Origin: Phymorhynchus buccinoides
Lineage: Eukaryota > Mollusca > Gastropoda > Neogastropoda > Raphitomidae
DNA length: 64,000 bases
Assembly: GCA_017654935.2 (NCBI GenBank)
Contig: CM065700.1
Coordinates: 48,997,491-49,061,490, forward strand
Direction of reading: 5' to 3'
Shown here: positions 24,701-27,948 of the stretch, in pieces
Layout: the number at the start of each line of letters is the position of its first letter
Numbering within the stretch: position 1 is the first letter of the stretch
Notes under the pieces: model-generated
The model's input: only the letters and a program-made list of their open reading frames with translations
The model's database searches: none
What the model was told of the DNA's origin: nothing
Program-made: the position numbers and the translations under genes

Positions 24701-25123
24701 ATCTGCCACTCTCTTTGACTGCCTTTTCTGTTTGCTTTCTGTCATCTACCATCTTTCTGCCTTGCTGGTCCATTCTCCTGCCTTTTTTCCTGACCATGGT
24801 CCAAATGATTTTCTCCTTTGAGCTACTCCAAAATTGGACAGCGGGGAGACCAGTAAAAACTGAAAACCAGACACACACGTACCTTACTCATTTTGGCCAT
24901 ATGGCCTGGAAACGCTGAAGAATTACTTAAGGAATTTTAGACCCTCAGCTGAACAGAAAAAAGACAAAACTCTCATTTCTCTCAAGTCAGATTGTTCTCA
25001 TTGTATGATTTTTTTCTTTTTCCAGACGAAGATCCAAGGGAGGCAGAGTCGTTCAGTCGTTATCTGAAAGAGCATCGGCACCGACAGCAAGAGAAGATGA
25101 AAAAGATGCAGCCACCCTCCTGA
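810..25123 (+). CDS. GPN1: GPN-loop GTPase 1, 12 coding exons
   Basis: Exons 810-1001, 8284-8377, 9661-9700, 12312-12378, 14037-14074, 17550-17628, 19136-19276, 20408-20554, 20930-21012, 21419-21558, 22789-22896 and 25026-25123 join in frame to 1227 nt (408 residues; human about 374). Motifs in order: Walker [10 protein letters not shown] (residues 53-61), NLDPA (81-85), the GPN loop Gly113-Pro114-Asn115 that defines the family, DTPGQ (G3, 149-153), NKID (G4, 216-219) and VSA (G5), then an acidic run (358-367) and a basic C-terminus. GPN1 (XAB1; yeast Npa3) pairs with GPN3 and is needed for assembly and nuclear import of RNA polymerase II; it is mainly cytoplasmic. The first 44 residues, with a run of seven alanines, extend beyond the human N-terminus. 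All introns are GT-AG. Exons 2, 6, 7 and 9 have tandem partial copies of their splice-site ends in the flanking introns. Exon boundaries are inferred by homology and splice phase. Confidence 0.93.
1020..1150 (-). mobile_element. SINE-like 3' part with poly-G/C run
   Basis: Matches, in reverse orientation, the interval about 11470-11560: both share a segment reading TTGATAGCTAG followed by AAGTCTTCCC and a long C run (here a G run at about 1051-1071). It lies just downstream of the exon 1 donor in intron 1. Confidence 0.5.
1472..1558. repeat. (AC)n microsatellite
   Basis: An almost pure AC/TG run of about 80 bp in intron 1, followed by C-rich and pyrimidine-rich sequence to about 1930. The open frames across it are low-complexity artefacts. 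Confidence 0.95.
1944..3225 (+). mobile_element. Unclassified interspersed element, longest copy
   Basis: Begins GTAGGTATTCCAAAG and ends near GCGCGTGACGTCA. Two shorter copies occur in reverse orientation at about 6290-6891 and about 40165-41765; all share the outer parts, including CCGTCGGCACCCCCCGGCAC. This copy is about 1.28 kb and the other two lack most of its AT-rich left half. No transposase or RT is recognisable and no terminal inverted repeat was found. It lies in GPN1 intron 1. Confidence 0.65.
3226..4073. other. Intron 1 stretch, nothing recognised
   Basis: Moderately AT-rich sequence. A minus-strand open stretch at 3380-3450 has an acceptor-like left edge but no recognisable protein similarity. 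No repeat family shared with the rest of the window was seen. Confidence 0.3.
4074..4227. mobile_element. MITE, CAGGCATGGGAATTGTC termini, copy 1
   Basis: About 154 bp with inverted ends GCAGGCATGGGAATTGTC and GACAATTCCCATGCCTGC. A second copy is at 37563-37721. The CAGG ends suggest a hAT-type element. This copy sits inside a (GA)n run, so its target duplication cannot be read safely. Internal poly-C and AT-rich core. Confidence 0.8.
4360..5293. mobile_element. piggyBac-like non-autonomous element with ORF remnant
   Basis: TTAA flanks both ends (4360-4363 and 5290-5293), with inverted ends CTCTCTTGTGC and GCACAAGAGGG, matching piggyBac target choice and end type. Inside are two related blocks (about 4570-4790 and 4790-4980), each with a degenerate ATGGATGACGA-type start followed by an acidic short frame, like the N-terminus of piggyBac transposases. 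No catalytic domain is present, so it is an internally deleted relic. Confidence 0.65.
5294..6289. other. Intron 1 stretch, nothing recognised
   Basis: AT-rich sequence with a short (GT)n run near 5344 and several AGGCCTAG motifs. No gene, RNA or repeat family could be assigned. Confidence 0.3.
6290..6891 (-). mobile_element. Unclassified interspersed element, short copy
   Basis: Reverse-orientation copy of the element at 1944-3225, with the AT-rich interior deleted. Its terminal GGAATACCTAC directly abuts a (TG)n microsatellite, just as the 1944 copy abuts a pyrimidine repeat. Confidence 0.65.
6892..7316. repeat. (TG)n and (GA)n-rich low-complexity tract
   Basis: A (GT)n run at 6892-6928, then about 390 bp of purine-rich GAGA repeats on the plus strand. 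Open frames of up to 193 codons on both strands are Ser/Leu or Arg/Glu repeats made by the microsatellite, not genes. Confidence 0.9.
7317..7615 (-). mobile_element. 5'-truncated LINE with pentanucleotide tail
   Basis: The minus-strand frame includes [20 protein letters not shown], the RT block seen as W...N.M.INP.KTK in Jockey/CR1 LINEs. The 3' end (low coordinates) is a short TTCAA-type repeat (7317-7336 on the plus strand: GAATT repeats), a typical LINE tail. Most of the element is missing. Confidence 0.65.
7625..7690. repeat. (GA)n microsatellite
   Basis: Two GA runs next to the LINE fragment in GPN1 intron 1. Confidence 0.9.
7915..8283 (+). repeat. Three decoy copies of the exon 2 acceptor end
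   Basis: The segment GATGTTCTTCATTCTGACAG followed by the first 46 nt of exon 2 (through CCCTATGTGA) occurs three extra times before the real exon. Decoy exon starts are at 7940, 8062 and 8162; the real one is 8284. Spacings are 122, 100 and 122 bp, not multiples of three. Each decoy leaves the exon sequence at the same point, then continues with CGGTTACT spacer. Decoy 2 has AGT for the first AGG codon. Confidence 0.9.
8284..8377 (+). CDS. GPN1: GPN1 exon 2
   Basis: Acceptor CTGACAG|AGG, donor ATTG|GTGAGG; phase 0 in, phase 1 out. Codes residues 65-95 plus the first base of Asp96, including the family signature VINLDPA and the conserved PYPANI. It is the last and only complete member of a four-copy tandem set of its own 5' end. 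A hAT-type MITE starts only 11 bp past the donor. Confidence 0.93.
8388..8611. mobile_element. hAT-type MITE, copy 1
   Basis: About 224 bp with ends CAGGGCTTCC and GGGAGCCCTG. Related copies are at 31049-31266 (8-bp target duplication) and, reversed, at about 58821-59049. It is inserted within 11 bp of the GPN1 exon 2 donor. Confidence 0.8.
8620..8828 (+). mobile_element. MITE with TAATGRGGCTTTA ends, copy 1
   Basis: About 200 bp, matching 13781-13996 in reverse orientation over nearly its full length (shared AGGGCAATAATCTTAAGTAGG and GACTTGGCCATGCCACC). The better preserved copy shows inverted ends TAATGAGGCTTTA and TAAAGCCCCATTA, suggesting a TA target. The left end here is degenerate. Confidence 0.7.
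8829..9498. repeat. Minisatellite, about 73-78 bp, 8 copies
   Basis: Repeats of GTGTGGCTTGTGTG ... GTGACCCAAGTAAACCAATC in GPN1 intron 2. Units differ by a 4-bp loss in the GT tract. Open frames over it are artefacts of the repeat. Confidence 0.95.
9661..9700 (+). CDS. GPN1: GPN1 exon 3
   Basis: Acceptor TTTCATTTCAG|AT, donor AAGCA|GTATCC; phase 1 in, phase 2 out. It completes Asp96 and codes [12 protein letters not shown], matching the conserved NIDIRDTVKYKEVMKQ block of GPN1 proteins. Confidence 0.92.
9764..11180 (-). mobile_element. 5'-truncated L2/CR1-like LINE
   Basis: On the minus strand it starts at the RT motif [13 protein letters not shown], continues through SFSDDNQLY (the catalytic YxDD box, first position altered), [17 protein letters not shown] and a C-terminal [11 protein letters not shown] block, then a 3'UTR with (CT)n and (CA)n runs and an ATT-repeat tail at 9764-9780. 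The frame breaks near 10520. A relative in the same orientation runs off the right end of the window. It sits in GPN1 intron 3. Confidence 0.85.
9907..10152. repeat. (CT)n and (CA)n microsatellites inside the LINE 3'UTR
   Basis: A pure CT run of about 95 bp (9910-10004) followed by CA-rich runs. The related LINE at 62684-64000 has the same order at the same place, so these tracts probably travel with or grow from the element. Confidence 0.9.
11225..11580 (+). mobile_element. tRNA-related SINE with C-run
   Basis: Contains an A-box-like TAGCACAGTGGTTAAGAC and a B-box-like GGTTCAAATC about 50 bp downstream, the spacing of an internal Pol III promoter. The body ends in a C run of about 35 bp (11504-11537). 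The tail shares sequence with 1020-1150. Confidence 0.6.
11581..11740. repeat. 50-bp tandem repeat, 3 copies plus
   Basis: GTGGCACTGCACTTGCAGCG ... TATGTGACG repeats starting at 11581, 11631 and 11681. The unit resembles the tail of the SINE near 22400 (GCGCTGTACTAGAGCGACGCG), so it looks like an amplified SINE tail. Confidence 0.9.
11741..12311. other. Intron 3 remainder
   Basis: AT-rich intron sequence with short CA runs near 12078. No gene or repeat family recognised. The right edge is the exon 4 acceptor AACAATATTCAG. Confidence 0.4.
12312..12378 (+). CDS. GPN1: GPN1 exon 4, carries the GPN loop
   Basis: Phase 2 in, phase 0 out; donor CAG|GTAAGA. Codes [20 protein letters not shown] then DQ, with the diagnostic Gly-Pro-Asn at residues 113-115, which in the family reaches into the partner active site. 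Confidence 0.94.
12379..13500. other. Intron 4 part, low-complexity and unassigned
   Basis: T-rich then CA-rich sequence (12955-13020). A block near 13080-13250 (CCCTAGGGGAGTGAGCC) looks like an old repeat but has no second copy in the window. No gene seen. Confidence 0.4.
13500..13778 (+). repeat. Interspersed repeat family T, partial copy
   Basis: Shares long blocks with 24045-24240, 24625-24925 and 60350-60610, including GTCATCTACGATCTTTCTG and TTCTCCTTTGAGCTCCTCCG. The family ends near a GCAGAAGAAGAAG-like sequence. Class unknown; no terminal inverted repeat was noted. Confidence 0.65.
13781..13996 (-). mobile_element. MITE with TAATGRGGCTTTA ends, copy 2
   Basis: Inverted ends TAATGAGGCTTTA and TAAAGCCCCATTA are visible at both sides. 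Reverse-orientation partner of 8620-8828. It ends about 40 bp before exon 5. Confidence 0.75.
14037..14074 (+). CDS. GPN1: GPN1 exon 5
   Basis: Acceptor TTTTTTTACAG|GTG, donor GCAA|GTAAGT; phase 0 in, phase 2 out. It is a 38-nt microexon-sized exon coding [12 protein letters not shown], matching the helix before the G3 strand (human VMKFIEKAQNMS). Confidence 0.88.
14335..15060. mobile_element. Possible degenerate inverted-repeat element
   Basis: CACCATGGGTTCAATAACCA (near 14377) is found inverted as TGGTTGTTGAACCCATGGTG (near 14998). The outer parts are only loosely related. If real, it is an old DNA element of about 0.7 kb in intron 5. Ends are uncertain. Confidence 0.4.
15157..15910. repeat. 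25-bp minisatellite, about 30 near-identical copies
   Basis: AATGTGGAGCTGGATTGTTTGATTC repeated over 754 bp with one visible substitution (GAGATGG for GAGCTGG near 15390). Such uniformity suggests recent expansion or strong homogenisation. Located in GPN1 intron 5, 0.77 kb before the exon 6 decoy array. Confidence 0.97.
15911..16676. other. Intron 5 remainder
   Basis: AT-rich sequence between two satellites. No gene or repeat family was recognised. Confidence 0.4.
16677..17549 (+). repeat. Eleven decoy copies of the exon 6 acceptor end
   Basis: Exact 77-bp period. Each unit holds 24 nt of intron ending in GTGTGACACAG and the first 53 nt of exon 6 ([17 protein letters not shown]). Decoy exon starts run from 16703 in steps of 77; the twelfth start, 17550, is the real exon. 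After TCAGCT every decoy reads TATTGA, an in-frame stop, where the real exon reads TCAGGC. Six of the 11 decoys have GGA changed to GAT, turning the catalytic DTPGQ into DTPDQ. Confidence 0.95.
17550..17628 (+). CDS. GPN1: GPN1 exon 6, carries the G3 motif
   Basis: Acceptor GTGTGACACAG|A, donor CACTG|GTCAGT; phase 2 in, phase 0 out. Codes [17 protein letters not shown] then [14 protein letters not shown] is the switch II/G3 motif (residues 149-153). The acceptor lacks a good pyrimidine tract. Only this last member of the 12-copy array continues past TCAGCTT into exon sequence and a donor. Confidence 0.92.
17717..17953. mobile_element. piggyBac-type MITE, copy 1
   Basis: Inverted ends CCCTTTCGCCGCCA and TGGCGGCGAAAGGG with TTAA on the right and TTAG on the left. 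Relatives at 27588-27828 and, as a left-end fragment, near 26535. Direct repeats of about 27 bp (GGTGAAGCGCTATATAAAT...) lie on both sides. Confidence 0.8.
18000..18925. other. Intron 6 part with microsatellites
   Basis: Contains (TTC)n at about 18247-18272, a (GT)n run near 18451 and a (GA)n run at 18735-18795. No gene recognised; the open frames here are low-complexity. Confidence 0.5.
18926..19091. mobile_element. pogo/Tigger-like MITE, copy 1
   Basis: Ends CAGTGGAACCTCCCTTATAA and its inverse, flanked by TA on both sides (18924-18925 and 19092-19093). The core is made of repeated GGTCTTATAAGGGAGG. A second copy is at 53667-53840. It ends 44 bp before GPN1 exon 7. Confidence 0.88.
19136..19276 (+). 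CDS. GPN1: GPN1 exon 7
   Basis: Acceptor TTTTTTGCTCACAG|GCT; phase 0 at both ends. Codes residues 171-217, including [20 protein letters not shown], and ends in Asn-Lys, the first half of the G4 motif NKxD. The first donor, AAG|GTCATA (19277), is taken as the normal one. It looks no stronger than the copies downstream, which read GTAATA, so longer forms are possible. Confidence 0.88.
19277..20137 (+). repeat. Ten further copies of the exon 7 donor end
   Basis: An 87-bp unit repeats the last part of exon 7 ([16 protein letters not shown]) plus 27-30 nt of intron. Donor GTs are at 19277, 19364, 19451, 19528, 19615, 19702, 19789, 19876, 19963 and 20050. The eleventh copy reads AACAAGCTG and has no GT. 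The step is 87 bp, except 77 bp between the third and fourth. The third copy has GAG for the final AAG. The frame stays open through copy 3, then stops at 19520. Confidence 0.95.
20138..20407. other. Intron 7 remainder
   Basis: AT-rich sequence with a short ATA repeat near 20180 and a strong pyrimidine tract before the exon 8 acceptor TTCTCTTTTCAG. Confidence 0.6.
20408..20554 (+). CDS. GPN1: GPN1 exon 8
   Basis: Phase 0 at both ends; donor AGG|GTAAAT. Codes [20 protein letters not shown] and on to [14 protein letters not shown] (residues 218-266). Its first two residues, Ile-Asp, complete the G4 motif NKID begun in exon 7. Confidence 0.94.
20695..20836 (+). pseudogene. LINE reverse transcriptase fragment in intron 8
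   Basis: The frame reads [14 protein letters not shown] and then [20 protein letters not shown], the RT thumb region seen in CR1/Jockey LINEs (KTK..v.T.RQK ... VNTHKVLGI). It ends directly at the first tandem acceptor of exon 9 and stays open into it. Confidence 0.7.
20837..20929 (+). repeat. Tandem acceptors of exon 9 (42-bp unit)
   Basis: The exon start TGTGTCGGTGTGT behind TTTTCCAG or TTTTACAG occurs at 20846, 20888 and 20930, exactly 42 bp apart. The spacing is 14 codons and no stop lies between, so use of either upstream acceptor would add 14 or 28 residues in frame ([14 protein letters not shown] or [14 protein letters not shown] type). Confidence 0.93.
20930..21012 (+). CDS. GPN1: GPN1 exon 9
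   Basis: Acceptor GTTTTCCAG|TGT, donor GAGAA|GTGAGA; phase 0 in, phase 2 out. Codes [20 protein letters not shown] and on; Val-Ser-Ala is the G5 motif. The third and last of three tandem acceptors is chosen because it gives the length seen in human GPN1 (RVVGVSAV). Confidence 0.88.
21018..21222. repeat. (CA)n-rich microsatellite
   Basis: About 200 bp of interrupted CACACA/CACGCA directly after the exon 9 donor in intron 9. Confidence 0.95.
21419..21558 (+). CDS. GPN1: GPN1 exon 10
   Basis: Acceptor TTTTTTCGACAG|A, donor CAGG|GTGGGT; phase 2 in, phase 1 out. Codes [20 protein letters not shown] and on to SASSAQ, the charged helix after the GTPase domain (human EYRPEYERLKKS). Confidence 0.9.
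21605..22060. mobile_element. TTAA-flanked MITE, copy 1
   Basis: Bounded by TTAACTC and GAATGAGTTAA, with a second, shorter copy at 36033-36366. TTAA at both ends points to piggyBac-type insertion. A 66-bp segment (AGTGTAGAGAGTTTTTCTAT...) is tandemly duplicated here at 21796-21926 and is single in the other copy. Confidence 0.75.
22119..22500 (+). mobile_element. tRNA-derived SINE
   Basis: A box TGGTGTAGTTGG (22129-22140) and perfect B box GGTTCGAACCC (22183-22193) are placed as in a tRNA gene, followed by a body of about 300 bp ending in a CAACAACAAC-like tail. Reversed fragments of the family appear near 56880-56985 and 57235-57425. Transcribed by Pol III by family knowledge. Confidence 0.85.
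22789..22896 (+). CDS. GPN1: GPN1 exon 11
   Basis: Acceptor CGTCAAACAG|GC, donor GATG|GTGAGG; phase 1 in, phase 1 out. Codes [16 protein letters not shown], then nine aspartates and a glutamate, then GLRRAANSD. The acidic run matches the acidic C-terminal region of GPN1 proteins. The GAT/GAC tract may vary in length. Confidence 0.88.
22897..23400. repeat. Intron 11 start and its duplicated segment
   Basis: The 55 bp just after the exon 11 donor (GAGGAAAAGACAGAGAAAGA ... CACAATCTGTT) recurs at 23303-23358. There it lies between two copies of TTTAACCCCTTCACTGCCAG (23282 and 23358), as if copied into a tandem duplication. Confidence 0.8.
23401..24040. other. Intron 11 part, nothing recognised
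   Basis: AT-rich sequence with no second copy in the window and no gene signal. Confidence 0.4.
24041..24345 (+). repeat. Interspersed repeat family T, second copy
   Basis: Begins CCCCGTGGGGATACCGG and continues TTCTGGAAGTTCTGTGCTTG; parallels 24625-24925 and 60350-60610. It ends near GAAGAAGAG. Confidence 0.7.
24622..24925 (+). repeat. Interspersed repeat family T, third copy
   Basis: Same start (GGGGATACCGGGGGTCTTTT) and body, the most complete right half, ending in CTGGAAACGCTGAAGAA. Two copies lie 0.3 kb apart in intron 11. Confidence 0.7.
25026..25123 (+). CDS. GPN1: GPN1 exon 12 and stop codon
   Basis: Acceptor TTTTTCTTTTTCCAG|AC; phase 1 in. Codes [20 protein letters not shown] and [11 protein letters not shown], then TGA at 25121-25123. 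The pattern of an aromatic helix followed by a basic tail parallels the human C-terminus (FQNFMQESMAQYWKRNNK). Confidence 0.9.
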
Positions 25124-25337
25124 GAGAGAGAGGGAGTGTAATGCAGGGGTGCATGTGGGTGTGCCTGAAGCCTGAATTCAGGCAGTTTGATGCAGGTTCA
25201 GACAGCACTTTGCCTGAAGAAAAGCCTCTTCTATGGACTTGTGCTGTTGAGGTAGCAGCTGTATCAAGGGTTATGATGGAAGGTTCAGGCAAAAGCTTGG
25301 GTCACCGCATGCACCCATGGTAGTGTGTGTGTGTGTA

Positions 25338-26120
25338 AGAGAGTGTGAAACCAGAGACCCAGTGGAAGAGAGAGAGAGTGTGAAACGAGAGACCAAGTGG
25401 AAGAGAGAGAGAGTGTGAAACGAGAGACCAAGTGGAAGAGAGAGTGTGAAACGAGACCAAGTGGAAGAGAGAGAGGGTGTGAAACGAGAGACCCAGTGGA
25501 AGAGAGAGAGAGTGTGAAACGAGAGACCAAGTGGAAGAGAGAGTGTGAAACGAGACCAAGTGGAAGAGAGAGAGAGTGTGAAACCAGAGACCCAGTGGAA
25601 GAGAGAGAGAGTGTGAAACGAGAGACCCAGTGGAAGAGAGAGAGAGTGTGAAACGAGAGACCAAGTGGAAGAGAGAGTGTGAAACGAGACCAAGTGGAAG
25701 AGAGAGAGAGTGTGAAACGAGAGACCAAGTGGAAGAGAGAGAGAGTGTGAAATGAGAGACCCAGTGGAAGAGAGAGAGTGTGAAAGAGACCAAGTGGAAG
25801 AGAGAGAGTGTGAAATGAGAGACCCAGTGGAAGAGAGAGAGAGTGTGAAATGAGAGAAGTGGAAGAGAGAGAGAGTGTGAAATGAGAGACCCAGTGGAAG
25901 AGAGAGAGAGTGTGAAACGAGACCAAGTGGAAGAGAGAGAGAGTGTGAAACGAGAGACCCAGTGGAAGAGAGAGAGAGTGTGAAATGAGAGACCAAGTGG
26001 AAGAGAGAGAGAGTGTGAAATGAGAGACCCAGTGGAAGAGAGAGAGAGTGTGAAATGAGAGACCAAGTGGAAGAGAGAGAGAGTGTGAAATGAGAGACCA
26101 AGTGGAAGAGAGAGAGAGTG
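25338..26120. repeat. 35-bp satellite in the GPN1 3'UTR, about 22 copies
   Basis: Unit GAGTGTGAAACGAGAGACCA plus AGTGGAAGAGAGAGA, with subtypes differing by CCA/CAA, ACGAG/ATGAG and short GA deletions. It follows the stop codon by about 215 bp. Frames of up to 299 codons on the opposite strand are produced by the repeat. Confidence 0.95.
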
Positions 26121-26136
26121 AGAAACAGAGATAGAA

Positions 26137-26214
26137 AGACAGTCGTTTAGAGATTTTGTGAAAGAGCATCGCTTCAGACAACAAATAATGAAGAGAAACC
26201 AGCCTTTCTACTGA
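26137..26214 (+). pseudogene. Diverged second copy of the GPN1 terminal exon end
   Basis: TCG TTT AGA GAT TTT GTG AAA GAG CAT aligns codon by codon with exon 12 ([10 protein letters not shown]) and ends in its own TGA at 26212-26214 followed by the same GAGAGAGAGA. It is about 1.09 kb downstream of the true stop. There is no pyrimidine tract before it, and splicing exon 11 onto 26143 would hit a stop at once, so it is read as untranslated. Confidence 0.8.
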
Positions 26215-26323
26215 GAGAGAGAGAATGACAGAGAGATTGAGTGAGTGATTCTTATAAGAAAGTTGGTTGATACATTTTGTTGCAGATTTGAAAATCTGAG
26301 AACACGTTTCAAAACTAGAAAAA

Positions 26324-26329
26324 AATAAA
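26324..26329 (+). terminator. Candidate GPN1 polyadenylation signal
   Basis: AATAAA followed within 30 bp by a TTGTCGGTTGTTTTTTTTGTGTGTG-type GU-rich stretch (from about 26348). It is the first canonical hexamer seen after the stop codon and the duplicated exon end. Confidence 0.5.
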
Positions 26330-27110
26330 TTGTTGGTTTTAAGCTAATCTTGTCGGTTGTTTTTTTTGTGTGTGTGGGCACATGCATGCGCACAAGCTTG
26401 GGATAGTTGATAGTGGGAAGGTATGTGTGTGTAGGGGGTGGGGGGTTGCAGTGTCTTTTTACTTATAGTGATGGGTTTAAGTTTCTGTTTCCTTTGTTTC
26501 TGTCCAGTGTTTGCGGCTGGATTGCTAAGACGTTAACCCTGTTCGCCGCCAGCCATTGTGCAGCAAAACAATGCTGTCAAATTTACCTGGATATAAAAAT
26601 GTTAAAAAAACTATAAATATTGGCCTTCTTTCTTTCCAGTGCAAAGTGGAATTGCAATCAGTTGTCTGGGTTTTTTGTTTTTTCTATGTGCACAATATCT
26701 TGTGAACTGATTCACAGAATCGTTTCAAATTTTGTATGGTGCTACATTACCTGAAACCAGTTGGGTAACTAATAGTATCATACATCTTGTTGCCCTTTTC
26801 AACGATACCCCTTCTTTTAGCCATTTAGTAGTACCCGGTAGATCTGTGCAAGTTATTGCTATACACTATTTCTTCTTCTGTATTCCCAGGCCATATATCA
26901 TGATATAGCTAAGCCATAATGGTTGAGGTACGTTTTGCAGTTTTCACTGGTCTTCCCGATGCTTTCAGATGAAACATTCCAATTTTAGATGAACTCTAAG
27001 GACAAAATGATTTGAAAGATGTTTTTAGGTGTTTTTTAAAGGCAGGCGAAAGGGCCTTTAATTCAGCAAAATAGTAGATAATACAGTGATCGCGCTTGGA
27101 ATTTTGAAAA
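26330..27110. other. Intergenic, with a piggyBac MITE left end
   Basis: GTTAACCCTGTTCGCCGCCAGCC at about 26532 matches the left end of the MITEs at 17717 and 27588, but the right end is not found. The rest is unassigned AT-rich sequence. Confidence 0.5.
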
Positions 27111-27238
27111 CCAGTCCCATCAACAATGCCCCCAACAACCGGTGTCAAAACCGGTCCCATCAACAATGCCCCCAACAACTGGTGTCAAAACCGGTCCCAT
27201 CAACAATGCCCCCAACAACCGGTGTCAAAACCGGTCCC
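27110..27238. repeat. 42-bp tandem repeat, 3 copies
   Basis: CCGGTCCCATCAACAATGCC plus CCCAACAACCGGTGTCAAAA repeated three times, differing by CCGG/CTGG. Confidence 0.93.
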
Positions 27239-27587
27239 TGGGAAACGAAAACCAGTGAAAACCACAATATTAAAGTGCAGCCTCTGTTCAAAAAAATCAT
27301 ATCAGTCCTAGCAAAAATGTATGAGTCCGACAGATCAAAATGTTTTCAGTATTTTGGTTTTGCGATCAGTATTTTGCTGATGATTACCAGTTGACGCGAT
27401 CACTGAATGATAGTAAGAAAAGAAAAAGGCATAGTCAAAGAGTGATAGATCAGAGGAAGTTGCTAGTACAGCAGTATTTAAAATGTATACAGTGGCTCCT
27501 ACATGTACCAAACCTAGCTAACGTTCAGTCTGGAAATGGAAGGGTTCCTTCCCTTTAGTATGGAAACTGACAGCTCTGGTTCATTAA

Positions 27588-27828
27588 CCCTTTCACCGAT
27601 AAATCGCATTTTTGCACCACAATGATTTAACATCCATGTATCCATGTCACTAAAAGGCATCAAATCAGGGTCTGTTATCCAAAGACCCTGTTCTCTTCAT
27701 TTTTGGAGGTAAGGATAGGCTTTAAATATGTCACAGAGGAATCCCCAATGTTACAGACAGATTTTTTTTCTCTACCCAGGTAAGTTTAAAGGGATTTTTT
27801 TTCTGAAAAATGGCTGGCGGTGAAATGG
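27588..27828. mobile_element. piggyBac-type MITE, copy 2
   Basis: Flanked by intact TTAA on both sides (27584-27587 and 27829-27832). Ends CCCTTTCACCG and CGGTGAAATGG. Interior matches 17717-17953 in reverse order (CTGTTATCCAAAGACCCTG). Confidence 0.85.
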
Positions 27829-27948
27829 TTAACAGACAGCCTTTTTTCAAGTTCTTGGTACTTCCTTCCTAGCTGGACTTGAGGCCGCGACTTTGAAAGC
27901 ACTGCTGTATGGTTTGAATCTCTCTCTCTCACACACGAGAGCAGGATA

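Noticed and set aside
25271..26184. Open frames of 254-299 codons on the minus strand
   Set aside because: Ser/His/Leu repeats produced by the 35-bp satellite in the GPN1 3'UTR; no motif, and all three frames are open.
26137..26214. Alternative last exon for GPN1
   Set aside because: No pyrimidine tract before it, and joining exon 11 at 26143 gives an immediate stop; better seen as an untranslated duplicate.
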